From Aquila chrysaetos chrysaetos (lineage: Eukaryota > Chordata > Aves > Accipitriformes > Accipitridae), in NCBI RefSeq assembly GCF_900496995.4, contig NC_044019.1, positions 5,553,501 to 5,617,500 on the forward strand: a DNA stretch of 64,000 nucleotides, given 5' to 3'. Shown here one piece after another: positions 22,597 to 33,851 of this stretch (position 1 is its first letter; every line of letters starts with the position of its first letter). Position numbers and translations under genes: made by a program. The notes under the pieces are model-generated. The model was not told the DNA's origin, did no database searches, and saw only the letters and a program-made list of their open reading frames with translations.

Positions 22597-24829
22597 TCAC
22601 ACCCCCCTGTTGTCTGCGAGAGCCCTGCGCTTGCTGGGTGGCAATTGGCGAGGAGCTCTGCGCCTGCCTCTTCCTCGGCGTGTCTTGCCACGGCAGGCGG
22701 GGATGGTGGCAGGTCCATCCCCCGCATCCTGCCACGGCTCCTGGGGCTCCATCCCGACGCTGTTGAAGATTTCGAGGCTCAGCGTGGTGTCGCTGAGCTC
22801 GGGGACGCAGGAGTCAAGGGTGAGCAGCTCCTCAGGCAGCGACAAGGGGCTGAAGTCCCAGTCGGGGGTGGCTGCGCCGGTGCCACCAGTGTCCCCAGGC
22901 AGGGGGCCGCTGCTGGGAGCGTCCTGGCTGGCCCCCACCGCGTCCAGGGAGGAACCGAGGAGCCTGAGGGCCTCTTCCAGAAACACGTCGTCAGGCACGG
23001 CAAGGTCACCTGCAGTGTCCCCAGGGGCTTGGTCGTGGGGGCAGCGCAGGGGCTGCCCGGGGACACGTGGCTGCCCGGGGGTGCCCCCGCGGGGGTGGCC
23101 GTGCCGGAGGCGTCGATCTTCGCCGACTGCCCCTCGACGTGCTGGTAGCCGGGGGATGGATGTGGGCAGCGCTGGGGAGGCTGGGGCCACCCCTGTCCCC
23201 TCTGCGCCGGTTGCCACCCAGCGTCGCCAGGCATGGGGCTGCTGCTGGGAGCGTCCTGGCTGGCCCCCACCGCGTCCAGGGAGCAGCCAAAAGAGTCTTA
23301 GGCCTCCTGTAGAAGCGTCTCCTCGGGGACGTCAAAGTCACCTGCAGTGTCCCCAGGGGCTTGGCTGTGGGGGCAGCGCAGGGGCTGGGGGACACGTGGC
23401 TGCCCGGGGACACGTGGCTGCCCGGGGGTGCCCCCGCGGGGGTGGCCGTGCCGGGGGCGTCGATCTTCGCCGACTGCCCCTCGACGTGCTGGTAGCCGGG
23501 GATGGATGTGGGCAGCGCTGGGGAGGCTGGGGCCACCCCTGTCCCCTCTGCGCCGGTGCCACCAGCGTCGCCAGGCATGGGGCTGCTGCTGGGAGCGTCG
23601 TGGCTGGCCCCCACCGCGTCCAGGGAGCAGCCAAAGAGTCTTAGGGCCTCCTGTAGAAGCATCTCCTCGGGGACGTCCAAGTCGCCTGCAGTGTCCCCAG
23701 GGGCTTGGTCGTGGGGGGCAGCGCAGGGGCTGGGGGACACGTGGCTGCCCGGGGACACGTGGCTGCCCGGGGGTGCCCCCGCGGGGGTGGCCGTGCCGGA
23801 GGCGTCGATCTTGGCCGACTGCCCCTCGACGTGCTGGTAGCCGGGGATGGACATTAGCAGCACCGTAGGGGCTGGGGCCAGCGCTCTCGCCTGGTTTTCG
23901 TAGGGTGCAAGGTATTGTGGCTGGCCCTGGGGGGTCCCTGGGGCTGCCCAGGCCAGGGGGGCCCCGCAGCCCCAGGGACCCCACAGGGCAGCCCCTGGCA
24001 GAGAAGCGGCAAGCCTGGCCGAGCGTGGCAGGGTGGGCGGTGGATGGCGGGGGTTAGTGGCTTGTCCACTGGATGTGGTAGACCCGGGGGTCGAAGAGGC
24101 AGCCACACGGAGCCCTCTGCAGACCTGCGTGGGTGAGAGGGAGGCGTGCTGGGCCGGGGGGACTCTCCAGGGGCAGCCGCCGAGCCAGCCCCCATGGCCG
24201 GCGTCCCCCAGCTCTGCGCCAGGCGTGTGGGGAGCTTGTGTGCGGGGGGGATCCTCACGGGGTGAGCTGCTGTGCCAGTGGGACGGGGTTGCACATCGGG
24301 GAGGAGACTCCCTTCTAGGAGGTGAAACGGGGGAGATGGCCCCAAACGTCTGGGAAATTCTCTGCCGATTGGCTCGACCGGGCACGCGTCGCCCAGGCGA
24401 GGGCGAGGGTGCTGGCGAGGGCGAGGGTTGCTCCCGCGGGCTTGCCGAAGGCCCGTGCGAAAAGTGCCGGGGGGACGGTTGTGATGGGGATGCCAAAGGT
24501 GGCAGAGCAGACTGGGTGCCATACCTGCTGGTGGTGCCTGGGGGGCCTGGGGTGCCCCCCCCTGGCCGGGGTGCCCAGGCCGCAGGGAAGGGCTGCTCCT
24601 GCCCGGGCAGATGGCACAGGTTGGCTGAGCCTACGAGAGAGAGAGGGGAGCGATGGCCGGCGGTCACCTCGGCTCTTGCCCCCCACGAGCGTCCCTGGGC
24701 TGCAGGGGTTGGGGTCGGGTCCCTACCTCGAGGGTAGAAGGTTTCGGGGAGCACAAATGTCTGAAAAAGCTGGGGCGCCGGGGGGCCCCAGGGCCCAGGC
24801 AGTGGGAGCTGCCGTGGTGGCCGCGCCAT
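22597..24829 (-). pseudogene. PRR22-like, copy B, frame-broken as assembled
   Basis: Same model as copy A: exon 1 is 24727–24829 with the GAG|GTAGGG donor, and exon 2 runs from 24124 down to the stop at 22597 (…ALADNRGV). As assembled, exon 2 is broken soon after the junction, where an extra A turns QWTATN into QWTSH-stop. Further one-base indels lie at about 24010, 23286 and 23213 and near the C-terminal SSPMPPSKRRA region. In return, B keeps the two bases near 24030 and the one base near 23421 that A lacks, so each copy carries the intact version of the other's defect. It is either a young pseudogene or a functional copy damaged by assembly error. Confidence 0.6.
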
Positions 24830-25162
24830 GGTCCCTTCTGGCTGTTGGCTGCTAAGGACTCTTTGGCATCTCCCAGGAAGGAATGCGGGGGCTCCCCGTG
24901 TTCCGCCCCACCCCCAAGAGCCTCCCCAGCTCGTCCTGGGGAGGGAAAGGCTTAAGGGAGGCTGGGGTGCCCCCGGGGCCTAGAGGCGGCTCTCAGGGGC
25001 TGTGGGTGCAAATCCTCTTGGCTTCCAACAGTATTTTTCCGGTGGGGGAAAGAGAACAAGTGGATTCAGCCGAGCCGAGCGGGGACCAAGCCGCAGCCGC
25101 AGCCGCAGCCGCAGCCGCAGCCTCCGCCTCCTTGTGCCAGATGGGAAAGGCATTTTGTGACT

Positions 25163-25320
25163 GTTGATATTGCCAAGACCACCAAGTCACATCTTTGTTC
25201 CTGGTTCTCTGCCAGGAGCTTCTGCAACATGAGTTATGCTTTGGGGGCTGATCTCTTGGACTGCAACTACTCCATCCCTGACCTGCAGCTGGTCAGGAGG
25301 TTCATGTCCCAGTTGGGGTT
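25163..25320 (+). pseudogene. Broken LARP6-like exon copy
   Basis: From TTCTCTGCCAG|GAGCTTCTG (acceptor kept at about 25215) to GTCAGGAGGTTCATGTCCCAG this matches 20569–20670, with clearly more differences than the neighbouring PRR22-like block. About 50 bases upstream also match 20495–20568. The homology stops near 25312, before the SDENL core of the La motif, and CR1-derived DNA follows. No functional La domain can be made from it. Confidence 0.7.
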
Positions 25321-25429
25321 CTGCAGCTCTTTGTGGAGAAGAGCATCCCTGCTGGACAAGTTGTCCAACTGTAAGATGAGTGAGTTGATGAGATTGCAGG
25401 GTGAAGAACCAGCTGTATGGCAGGACACC

Positions 25430-25705
25430 AGGGGGTGTAGTTGCTGTTGTCTGGTCACCAGCAGTTGTTCCTCAGGGCTCAGTCTTAGGGCCCGTGCTGT
25501 TTTATATTTTTGATCCATGACTGGATGCAGGAGTTGAATTCCCCATGAGGAAGCTTGCTGACAATATCAACTGGAGGTGCTGTTGACCCTCTTGAGGGAC
25601 AAGGACCTTGCAGAGGGATCTGGATAGATTGGAGCATTGGACAATGGTTAATGGCTTGAAATTGAACCAGTCCAAGTGTTCGATTTTCTGCGCCGGGACG
25701 GAGTG
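25430..25705 (+). mobile_element. Old CR1 reverse-transcriptase fragment
   Basis: The + strand keeps CR1 words in several frames: a degraded PQG(S)VLGPVLF-like stretch at about 25465–25505, KLADNINW at about 25550 and LQRDLDRLEHW at 25610–25640. Stops and frameshifts are frequent. It is opposite in orientation and much more decayed than the CR1 at 11979. Confidence 0.7.
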
Positions 25706-25739
25706 AAGCCGGGCACAAGTCTAAATGCCTCGTCTGGTG

Positions 25740-26690
25740 GCTGTCCGTTTTCTTGCTGATCTTCGGCAAGTGATGGGGTTAGCTTATAGAGCAAGTGTGG
25801 AGCACAAGCGTTGGTGGTGCTGTGAAGGGGCACCAGGGATGGTGAGGGCCACTAACAACATCCAGTCCTGGCCATTTCTTTATGGGAGCCTTAGTGGAGG
25901 GCTGTCTTTTTACTCCAAGGGCTCTGGCGAGGTAAAGGATTAGGTGGTAGAGAAAGCGCAGAGAGCCAGTTTTGGTGGGACTATGAAGGTGCTGCCAAGG
26001 GAAGGGGAGGGCCAGTAAAATCTTTCAGTCCTGGCACCTTCTGTATGAGAGCAGTAGCTGGACGTTTTTTAATTTTGAAGCTGGGCTCGGCTAGAGAGCG
26101 AGGAGAGAGTGAGGGACCATTAGGTGGCTAGGCAAGTGCAGAGCCAGCAGTGTTGGTGGGGCTGTGAAAGGGCTGCCAAGGGAAGGGGAGGGCCAGCAAT
26201 AGCTTTTAGCCCTGGGCCACTTCTGCGCGGGAGCCCTCGCTGGCTGCTCTTCATTTTCTTGCTGCGTTCTGGCAAGTGACAGGTAGAGCTTTTAGAGGAA
26301 AGCACAGAACCCCCACATTGTGTGGCTATGTAGGGGCTGACAAGGGAAGGTGAGAGCCAGCAACATCTTCCAGTCCTTGTCACTTCTGTGTGAGAGCCCT
26401 CGCTGGCTCCTGTCTGTTTTCTTGCTGGGCTCTGGTGAGGATGAGTGTTTCAGTAAGTACAGAGCCCCGGTGTTGGTGGGGCTCTGAAGGGACTTCCAAG
26501 AGACATGTGAGGGCCATCAGCAACTTCGAGTCTGTCCGCTTCTTTGTCGGAGCCCTAGCAGAGGTCTGTCCTTTCTGTTCCAGAGCTCTGGCAAGGTAGA
26601 GGGTTAAGTGGTAGAGCAAGCGCAGGGTGCCAGTGTTCGTGGAAGCTCTGTGCTTGCTAGCCACCTAACAGTACCCTCACTCTCTCTCAC
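25740..26690. repeat. Tandem repeat, ~165-bp unit, about six copies
   Basis: Units share the order: CTGTC(C/T)(G/T)TTTTCTTGCTG... CTCTGGCAAG, then GTTGGTGGGGCTGTGAAGG, CCAAGGGAAGGGGAGGGCCAGCAA and CAGTCCTGGCCACTTCTGTATGAGAGCC. The anchor GGTGGGGCT(G/C)TGAAG falls near 25813, 25973, 26153, 26320, 26473 and 26637, so the period varies from about 155 to 180. Copies are well diverged. I know no family name for it. Confidence 0.8.
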
Positions 26691-26764
26691 TCTAGCCAGA
26701 GGCCCAGCTCCAAAATTGAAAATGTCCAGCGACTTCTCATACACAGAAGGTGCCAGGACTGAAA

Positions 26765-27545
26765 GCTGTTGCTGGCAATCGTATTTGCACCTGGAATGGC
26801 AGCTGCCAAAATATCTGCATCTGCAATGGTATCTGCGCAGGTATGTGAAATGCAATAGCATCTGCAATGTGGTGCATGCCATGGTATTTGAGTGTAAAGT
26901 GGTATCTGCAACGGTGTTTGTCTTCATCTGCAGTGGTATCGGCAATGGTATCTGCATCTGCAATGACATCTGCAAGGATGCCTGCAACTGCAATGGCATC
27001 TGTAGTGGTATCTCCAATGGTATCTCCACCTTCAACAGTATGTTCACCTGCAATGCTGTCTCTGTTGGTGTTTGCACTGGAATGGCATCTGCCACTGGTA
27101 TCTGCATCTGCAAGGGTGCCTGCAGCTGAAATGGCATCTGCAACGGTTTGTCTGTATCTGCAATTGAATTGGCTTCTTCAAAGGTATCTGCAGCTGTTTT
27201 GGCATCTGTAATGGAAGGAGCATCTGCCGTGGTATCTCAATCTGCAATGCATCTGCATCTGCAACGCTATTAGCATTGGGTTTCTACATCTGCAATGTTC
27301 TGAGGAATGGATTGTGCATCTGCCAAGGTATTTCATTCTGCAGTGCCATCTTCAGTGGTGTTTGCATCTGCAATGGCATCTGCATCTGCAGTGATATCTG
27401 GAGTGGTATCTACATGTAGAGTGGTACCTTCAGTGGCATGTCACATGTGTTTATAGGTGGTGGTAGTGGAACCTGTATGTGTAGTGGAACCTGTATGTGT
27501 AACAGTATCTGTACCTCCAACTGTATCTGTATCGGCAATTGTACT
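26765..27545. repeat. 6-bp-periodic array, block 1
   Basis: Built almost entirely from hexamers ATCTGC, AATGGC/AATGGT and variants, in orders such as AATGGTATCTGCATCTGC (18 bp). Because the period is a multiple of three, frames on both strands stay open over long distances. It belongs with the larger block at 28296–30400. Confidence 0.9.
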
Positions 27546-27559
27546 TAATGTGTTTCAGT

Positions 27560-28295
27560 GTCCGTATCTATAGTCTGTGTATGGAAGGGTAAAAGATGGA
27601 ATTTTGGTCTGTGGATGAACACTGAGTAAGAAATAGATAAACTAAAAAATGTAGTCAGCACAGGGAACAGATAATTTATTGTGTATTGTTTGAAAATGCT
27701 GACCATAGGGATAAGAAAGTAGAGCAAGGTTAGGGGATGGTAGTATGTGCAATAATGGAAGAATACAAGGCACCACACATAATTGCTTACCTTGCAAAGC
27801 CCTGCTATTGGTTAGAGCATAGTGGACGTGACTGATGGATTACGGTAATTTGCCGCGTGCACAGAGGCCCATGAACCAACAGAAGGGATGGCTATGGCAC
27901 ATTGCAGCGTGCCCTGGCCAGCGGGCACATGTGCCGTAGGCCTACCTTCTGTTGCAATCGAGGCGTGTTTCGGCACTTATTGGCCGCAAGTGTCGACAAC
28001 CCATTCCTCCACCAAATGTATAAAATACTGGAGTTTTCCGAAGAGCAGATGGGCTGGTGTACGGCAAGGTCACCGTTGCCTCCGTGGGGATGCCCACATA
28101 AAGCTGGCACCTACCGACTGCTGGACTGGGCTCGCGGCGCAAGACGGCACAAGAATGTACAGAATGTACGGATGGTTCATCTTCTTCTTCACAGTCCTTG
28201 GGTTGGTATGGTAATAGGTTTTTTTGCTTTGTAAAATACCCTTAGCATAACGCATGTATGTAGTTAATAAAAGCTTGCTTTTTCCCTTATATCAG
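27560..28295 (+). mobile_element. Probable LTR-like insertion splitting the array
   Basis: This segment has unrelated composition and separates two blocks of the same array. It contains a TATAAAATAC-like box (28018–28027), and near its 3' end TTAATAAAAGCTTGCTTTTTC (28265–28286) resembles a polyadenylation/R region. These features suggest a solo LTR. I could not fix the ends or find a target-site duplication, and I do not recognise the family. The 108-codon frame at 27888–28214 has no known domain. Confidence 0.45.
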
Positions 28296-30400
28296 TGTGT
28301 GTGTGTTTACCTTCTTGGAATCCTCGAAACCACCCTTAAAACAAGTTCTTTCTCTGCCTGTATCTCTATGTGTAATTGTGCCCATCTCTGGAATTGTACC
28401 TGTGTCTGTCATTGTATTTGTATCCACCTCCGTATCCTCATCCTACCCCTGTCAGTGACTGTCTGTGTAGTTATCTGTGTGTATTTATCGTCCCTCTACT
28501 TGTAACAGACATCTGTGTGTAATGGTAGCTGTATTGTATCAGTGCCTTTCTGTGTAATGGTTCCTCTGTCTGTCATGGTACTTCAGTCAGTGATGGTGTT
28601 GCTTGCTTTATCTGCTGCTGTTGTGTGATTGAATGCATCCTTGTATCTGTGACTGTACTTGTATCCTAAATTGCATGTGTAATTGTGTCTGTATGTGGAA
28701 TTGTATCTATTTTGTGCCTGTATCTGCAGCTGTATCTGCAATTCAGTATGAGTCTGTGTCTGTAATTATGTTGATATGGGTGATGGGACCAGTACCTGTT
28801 ATTTCTGCTAGTGCCAGTATCTGTGTCTCTAATGGAATCTGTACCTGTAACTGTACCTGCCATGGATAACATATCTGCAATGGTGCCCGCAACGTGAACT
28901 CTTTCTGTAGTACTATCTGGAATATTTGCATCTGCTATGGTATCTGCATCTGCAATGGCATCTGCAATGGTATCTGCAGCTGGAATGGCATCTGCATTGT
29001 TGTCTGAAATTGTACATTGCAGCTGCACTGGCATCTGCAAAGGTGTCTCTTCAGTGGTATTCTATCTCCAGTCAAATGTTCTTCTTCTTACTGTCTCTGC
29101 ATCTGCAATACCACCTCCAATGGTATCTGCATCTGCAGCTATAGTTCCATCTGGAACGACACCTGCATCTGCGATGGTTATTTGCTTTGGTATCTGCATT
29201 TGTGATGTTACGAGGAACGGATTGTTCCTCTGCAGTGCGATCTGCAATGGTGTCTACAATGCTAATTCATTCTGCAATGCCATCAGTGAACGGCATCTGC
29301 ATCTGCTATGGTATCTACACCTTAAATGGAATCTGTAATGGTGTCAGCATTGCTACTAATTTCTGGAATGGCTCCTACAATGGCATCTGCATCTGTGATG
29401 ATATCTATAATGGCATGTCCATCTGCAATGCTATCTGCGGTGGTATCTGCATCTGGTGTGATATCTTCCAACGGCATTTGCTGTGGTCATCTCCAATGGC
29501 ACCTTCAATGGTATCTGAGCATGTCCTACAACTGCAATGGCATTTGTGTGGTATCTGCATCTGCAATGCTTGCCCTGCGTCTGCAATGTCATTTGCAGCT
29601 ATTTCTGCATTTGCATGGGCATCTGCATCTTCAAGGGTCTCTATATCTGCTTCTGCAATGGTGTCTGCTGCTGCAATTGCATCTTCAATGGTATCTTCCC
29701 TGGCATCTGTACCTGCAATGACATCAGCATCTTCAAAAGTATCTTCATTTGTAATGGCATCTGCAATGGCATCAACATCTTCAATGGCATCTCCATCTGT
29801 AGTTCCACCTGAAATTTCATCTGCATCTGCAATGTGATCTGGAATAGTCTCTGCAATAGTATCTGCATCTGCTATGGCATCTTCGTCTGCAATGGTGTGT
29901 GCATCTGCTATGGCATCAGCAAGGAGACTGTAATGATATCTCCAATTGTTTACATTTTTTTCCTGTATCTGCATATTTAATGGTGGTCTGTGATGTAATT
30001 ATATCGGTATCTGTGATGGTGTTCTGTGATGGTCCCAGTACCTTGTATTTCTTGATGGTACCAGATCCTATGTCTTGTCTTGTATCTGTATGCGTTAATT
30101 GTCCCTGTAACTGTATCTCTATCAGTAATGGTGTCTGTATTTGCCACATGTACTGGTAATGGTTTTCGTAAGTGTTACATGTGTCGGTGTATCTGCAATG
30201 GTATCTCCACACTGTATTGGCATCTGCAAACTGGTCTATGCATATCTGCCAATTCGTTACCTCATCTGCAATGGTTTCTTGCATTCTGCCAGCTGTCTGC
30301 ATCTGCAATTGCTGTCTGCATCTGCAAACAGTTACCTCCATCTTGCAACTGTATCTTGAATCTTATCTGCATCTGACAATTCATAAGTAACAAATTCATT
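28296..30400. repeat. 6-bp-periodic array, block 2 (~2.1 kb)
   Basis: Same hexamer grammar as block 1. At the left end the units are TGTATCTGTA/ATTGTACC variants, drifting into ATCTGC-ATCTGC-AATGGC around 28920–29900, then back to TGTATCTG words near 30100. On the minus strand it reads as repeated Ala-Asp-(Ala/Thr)-Ile peptides; one such frame is open for 189 codons (29405–29974). I see no start context, splice pattern or known domain. Confidence 0.9.
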
Positions 30401-30959
30401 TCTGCTTGCATGTTGTCAAATTTGTGATGCAAGGTTAGTGAGACCACAGCTGATCCATTTAGCTCCATGTAGGTTCCCAGCTGTGAGTAATTTTGTCTCT
30501 GCAGTGGTGGATGCTCCTCCTAGTAGCAGGAGGGTTTCCTGGTTCCAGTTCTAGACCGGTTGCAGCTTTCAGGGCAGGAGCGATGGATCCAAGTCGGGTT
30601 TTCTTCCACCTTACTGCTGAGAAGGTTAGCAATACCAAGATGGTCCCTCACACCGAGGAGGGTAAGTTATCCTTTCTTTTGTGTACTTTTACTTAAACAC
30701 TAATTCCCTAGATTGAAGGGGTGCAGAGCCCCTTCTAGAGGTACTGGTTGTATTAGCTGTGCCCAGTCCCCGATTGTATTTTAATAAATTTTCTGAACCT
30801 GTAAAATATAGGGTGTCACATTTTCATTTCCCTTTAATAAGCTTACATGATGGTATACATAAGTTCCAGGGCGTTGTATCAGGTCTTTCAAAGAGTATTT
30901 CAACAGAGAGACATTTTTGTTGTTTATTGAGATCTTTGCTAAATATTCATTAAGGCTAA
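30401..30959. other. Boundary between the array and the retroviral remnant
   Basis: Mixed sequence. It may include decayed 3' pol, env or LTR DNA of the minus-strand retrovirus, but I find no motif that proves it. A second LTR matching 33852–34392 is not seen here. Confidence 0.35.
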
Positions 30960-33340
30960 AGGTAGTGCGTGCAAGATGCAGCTACCTATTTGGCTGTGGC
31001 CATTAATTCTTGGTGGTGAACCACTTCTTCAGCACTGTCTGGGCTAGTGCAGCAGTCCCAAAATGCCCTGGATGTTGATGCATTTTTGTTATGGGAATCA
31101 GGCATTGCTTAGGTAAAATAGGAAGGTTTCTGTACCTGATGGCCACATTCCCCTAGGAGCCTTTCGTTGCTTCATACCTTTTTCCAAGAGCCAATTTCTT
31201 TGGCAGGAACAGTCGCAATACATCCTTTCAGGAGCGCGCACCACCAGGTCGGACCGTTGGACCTGCTTGTCAGCCCAGCAGTCTTACAATCAGTAAGTGG
31301 TTTGTTACGGCTGTTGTGCTGTGGCTTTAGCGGCAACATCTGCTAGATCATTTCCCTATTTCTTCTTTTTGTCTTTTCACCAGGGATCAGCTGGCTGATG
31401 AAGACAGCTATTATCTTTGGCAATTGTATAGTTTTTAACAGTTCAGTACTCCCACTAGCAGTTACAACCACCCACATCTGCTTCCCTAACTGTCCAGTGG
31501 CATAGCACAGTCCAAATGCGTACCAAGAATCAGTATAAATAGTCACAGTCTTTTCTTTGGACAGCTGGCAAGACTTTGTTAATGCAATCATTCTCGCGCT
31601 TGTGCACTTCAGCTTCAGACTGAGAGGTGAAGCCTCCACTACTTAATTTTCAGTAGTTACTGAATGACCTGTAACTCGGTTACTGTTCAGATAATACGAG
31701 GACCTGTCTACACATAGTTCAGGATCAGGATCTGGAAATGACACCCCTTATGGAGAAGGTAACCCAGATATTTACTTTTCTCTTACAAAAATTGTATCTT
31801 ACATGGACAAGCCCCAATGGCCCTTACTCAGCAACGACAAACAGGAAGGTACAGGTTGTCAGCTTTGTAAGACTCTTTGGCTACCAATAAATCATCAACA
31901 TATTGTATCAGAATGCATCCATTTTTTAAACACAGAATCCTGCAAATCTTTTGCTAAAATTTTTAGAAAAATAGTGGAGGGCCCAGCAAAGCCCTGAGGG
32001 AGACTTGTCCATGTGAGCTGTATCTTTCTGCAAGTAAACACAAAAGGTATTGAGAGTCCAGATGAATAGGTATACTGATTTAATGGTACCAAAAGTTGCC
32101 CCTGGATCTATTAGACAAGGGTAATTATGTTCATCGATCGAAAGGTTTAAGATAGGATTTTCATAAGAAGAAAGGGAAAATATTTCATATTCAGAGGTTT
32201 CTGTAGTGATCACACCATAGGTGCCTGCTAACTGTCAGTCCTGGGTGAAATCTGGCTGCTGCTGTTGCACAGGAAAGATTGCACCACAGGATTGAGAGTT
32301 CTTTTGGGGAGGCTTCTTTTGTTTTATTTGGTTGGGTTTTGTCATACTGGGCGCTCCCATTTCCAGTGGTTTTGTTGTCCGTGATAATTACAAACAGTTA
32401 CAACAGTCTTCTGTTCCGTGAGATCCATTGCTTCTAAAATTTTCCCCTCTGCCCCTGCCTTAGAAATCTCCACCTCCTTGTCCCCTTAATCTAGGATTAT
32501 TATTCAGCACTGCTGCCATAGACTAGCTTTCTGTTTCTGTCTTTCTTTTTCTTTTTTTCTTCAGCTGTCTTCATCTTTTCCATTAAAGACAAACATAGCA
32601 ATGCTGACTATTTCATCCAATCTTTTGCCCTGCCATCCTGGCCATATGTTTAGAAAAGAAAAATATTTCTTAATATCTGAGGCTGACTGATCTGCAAGAA
32701 ACATACCAGTAGAGTCCAATTTTCCTCATTTTCAGGTTGACCCCTCAAACAACATTCTCACTTGTGTGACCAATGGGGTGGAATATTCAGAAGGATGTTC
32801 AGCATTTCTTTGCTGGCATGCTTGGACCTTAGCCCAATTTAAAGTCGTCTTCCTGCAAGTTCTAAGGACTCTAACAATCCCCTCTCATGCTTTGCAGCAC
32901 ATCTCTATCAGCTCGTAAATTTGGAGGACTGACCTAGGTCATTGGCTGGCCATGGGGTTCTGCCCTGTGCTTCCCCAGCTGATTCCGTGATTTGTTTCCC
33001 CAGATGTTAATCCTTTCATTGGGAGTAAAGACAGTCTCAACACTTGCTGCACATCAGTCCAGGTAGGGTTATAAACACGGAAGATGCCACATACAGTTTG
33101 TATTGCCTTCTCCGGATCATCCTGCAGTCTGGGCACTTGTTGTTAAAAACAAAATCAGTGGGAGAAAATGGCACATGGTCTGTTCCCACAGAAAGCTGGC
33201 AAGGTTCCAGTCCCAGTCCTAAATGTCTTGTCAGAGAGGTGCTTGCAACGAGAAGTCGTAGCCATAGCTGGAGCAGAAACCAGAGTAAAAGCAGAAAAAA
33301 GCATCAGGATGGGCAGGTGGAGCTGAATGTGGAACGTCCC
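30960..33340 (-). pseudogene. Decayed endogenous retrovirus gag–pol (class I-like)
   Basis: Read on the minus strand, gag and pol landmarks appear in the correct order. A capsid segment with the NPTWTDVQQ motif is at about 33050. A CCHC zinc-knuckle relic (C..H.GQ..HWKWE) is near 32370, and a protease relic in which the catalytic DTGA is DPGA is near 32115. Reverse transcriptase follows, with LPQGF at about 32008 and the YVDD catalytic motif at 31891–31902. RNase H with a TDSWYAFG motif is near 31530, and an integrase zinc-finger-like HQHPGHFG is near 31080. Spacings show deletions between protease and reverse transcriptase and in the thumb/connection region. Frameshifts and stops separate all parts, and no envelope gene is recognised. 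The reverse-transcriptase motifs resemble gammaretrovirus-type elements. It is a non-functional fossil. Confidence 0.85.
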
Positions 33341-33830
33341 TGATTTTCCCATCTGGACAGAGATATTACTCAATTTCTGACCTGAACGGGAAGCTTCTCT
33401 CTGATACTTACAAATTCTGGAACGTAAAGAACTCTTATTTTTCCCGTTCGTTCAGAGATCTTTACTTGCTCTCTGCTCAGGAAGAGAAATTTTTTTTTTT
33501 TTTTTTTTTGATACTTCATACTTGATATACCAATAGTTCAGTAATCATCCAGACATACCAATAGTGCATTGTGATGGAAACAATGCTCCAATTGCTAGCA
33601 TAAATGGCTCAGCTTAATATCATCAAAAAGAATCCAGGCTGTGGCCATGTCTGGTACGCATTACCAAGGGCCGATCATTTCTGGCCAAATTTCCTGAAAC
33701 AGGGCAAAACAAGATCAACATTTCACTACCCCGTGCCCGAGTATCTTGAGGTGAAGTCACCCACAAGCTGGCAGTGCAGATCATCCGGGTCTGGGTGGCA
33801 GTGAGATGCTGGGTCAGGTGAGCTGTCTGT

Positions 33831-33848
33831 GTCCCATCTGAGTCACCA
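33831..33848 (-). promoter_or_regulatory. Candidate tRNA primer-binding site of the ERV
   Basis: Three bases inside the 5' LTR end, the minus strand reads TGGTGACTCAGATGGGAC. The TGG start and the position fit a primer-binding site. I cannot name the tRNA with confidence. Confidence 0.45.
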
Positions 33849-33851
33849 CAT

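Larger units (their letters stand above)
21615..25162. repeat. Segmental duplication, copy B (3.5 kb)
   Basis: Direct repeat of 16279–19795, about 31 bases longer overall. By eye the copies differ mostly by single-base length changes in or beside homopolymers. Examples are CAATTGG at 22642 for CATTGG, GTCTTGCC at 22683 for GTCTGCC, and GGTTGCCACCCAGC at 23208 for GGTGCCACCAGC. Base substitutions are few. That pattern fits an unpolished long-read consensus or a very recent duplication more than long neutral decay. Confidence 0.95.

Noticed and set aside
29405..29974. 189-codon minus-strand ORF of Ala-Asp-Thr-Ile repeats
   Set aside because: The six-base period keeps any frame open; no start context or splice sites were seen. 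Reported only as an array.
26765..30400. CRISPR-like or other spaced-repeat array
   Set aside because: There are no unique spacers between constant repeats; it is a continuous drifting hexamer array in a vertebrate genome.
30401..30959. 3' LTR of the minus-strand ERV
   Set aside because: I compared the words of the 5' LTR with this stretch and found no match, so I did not call it.
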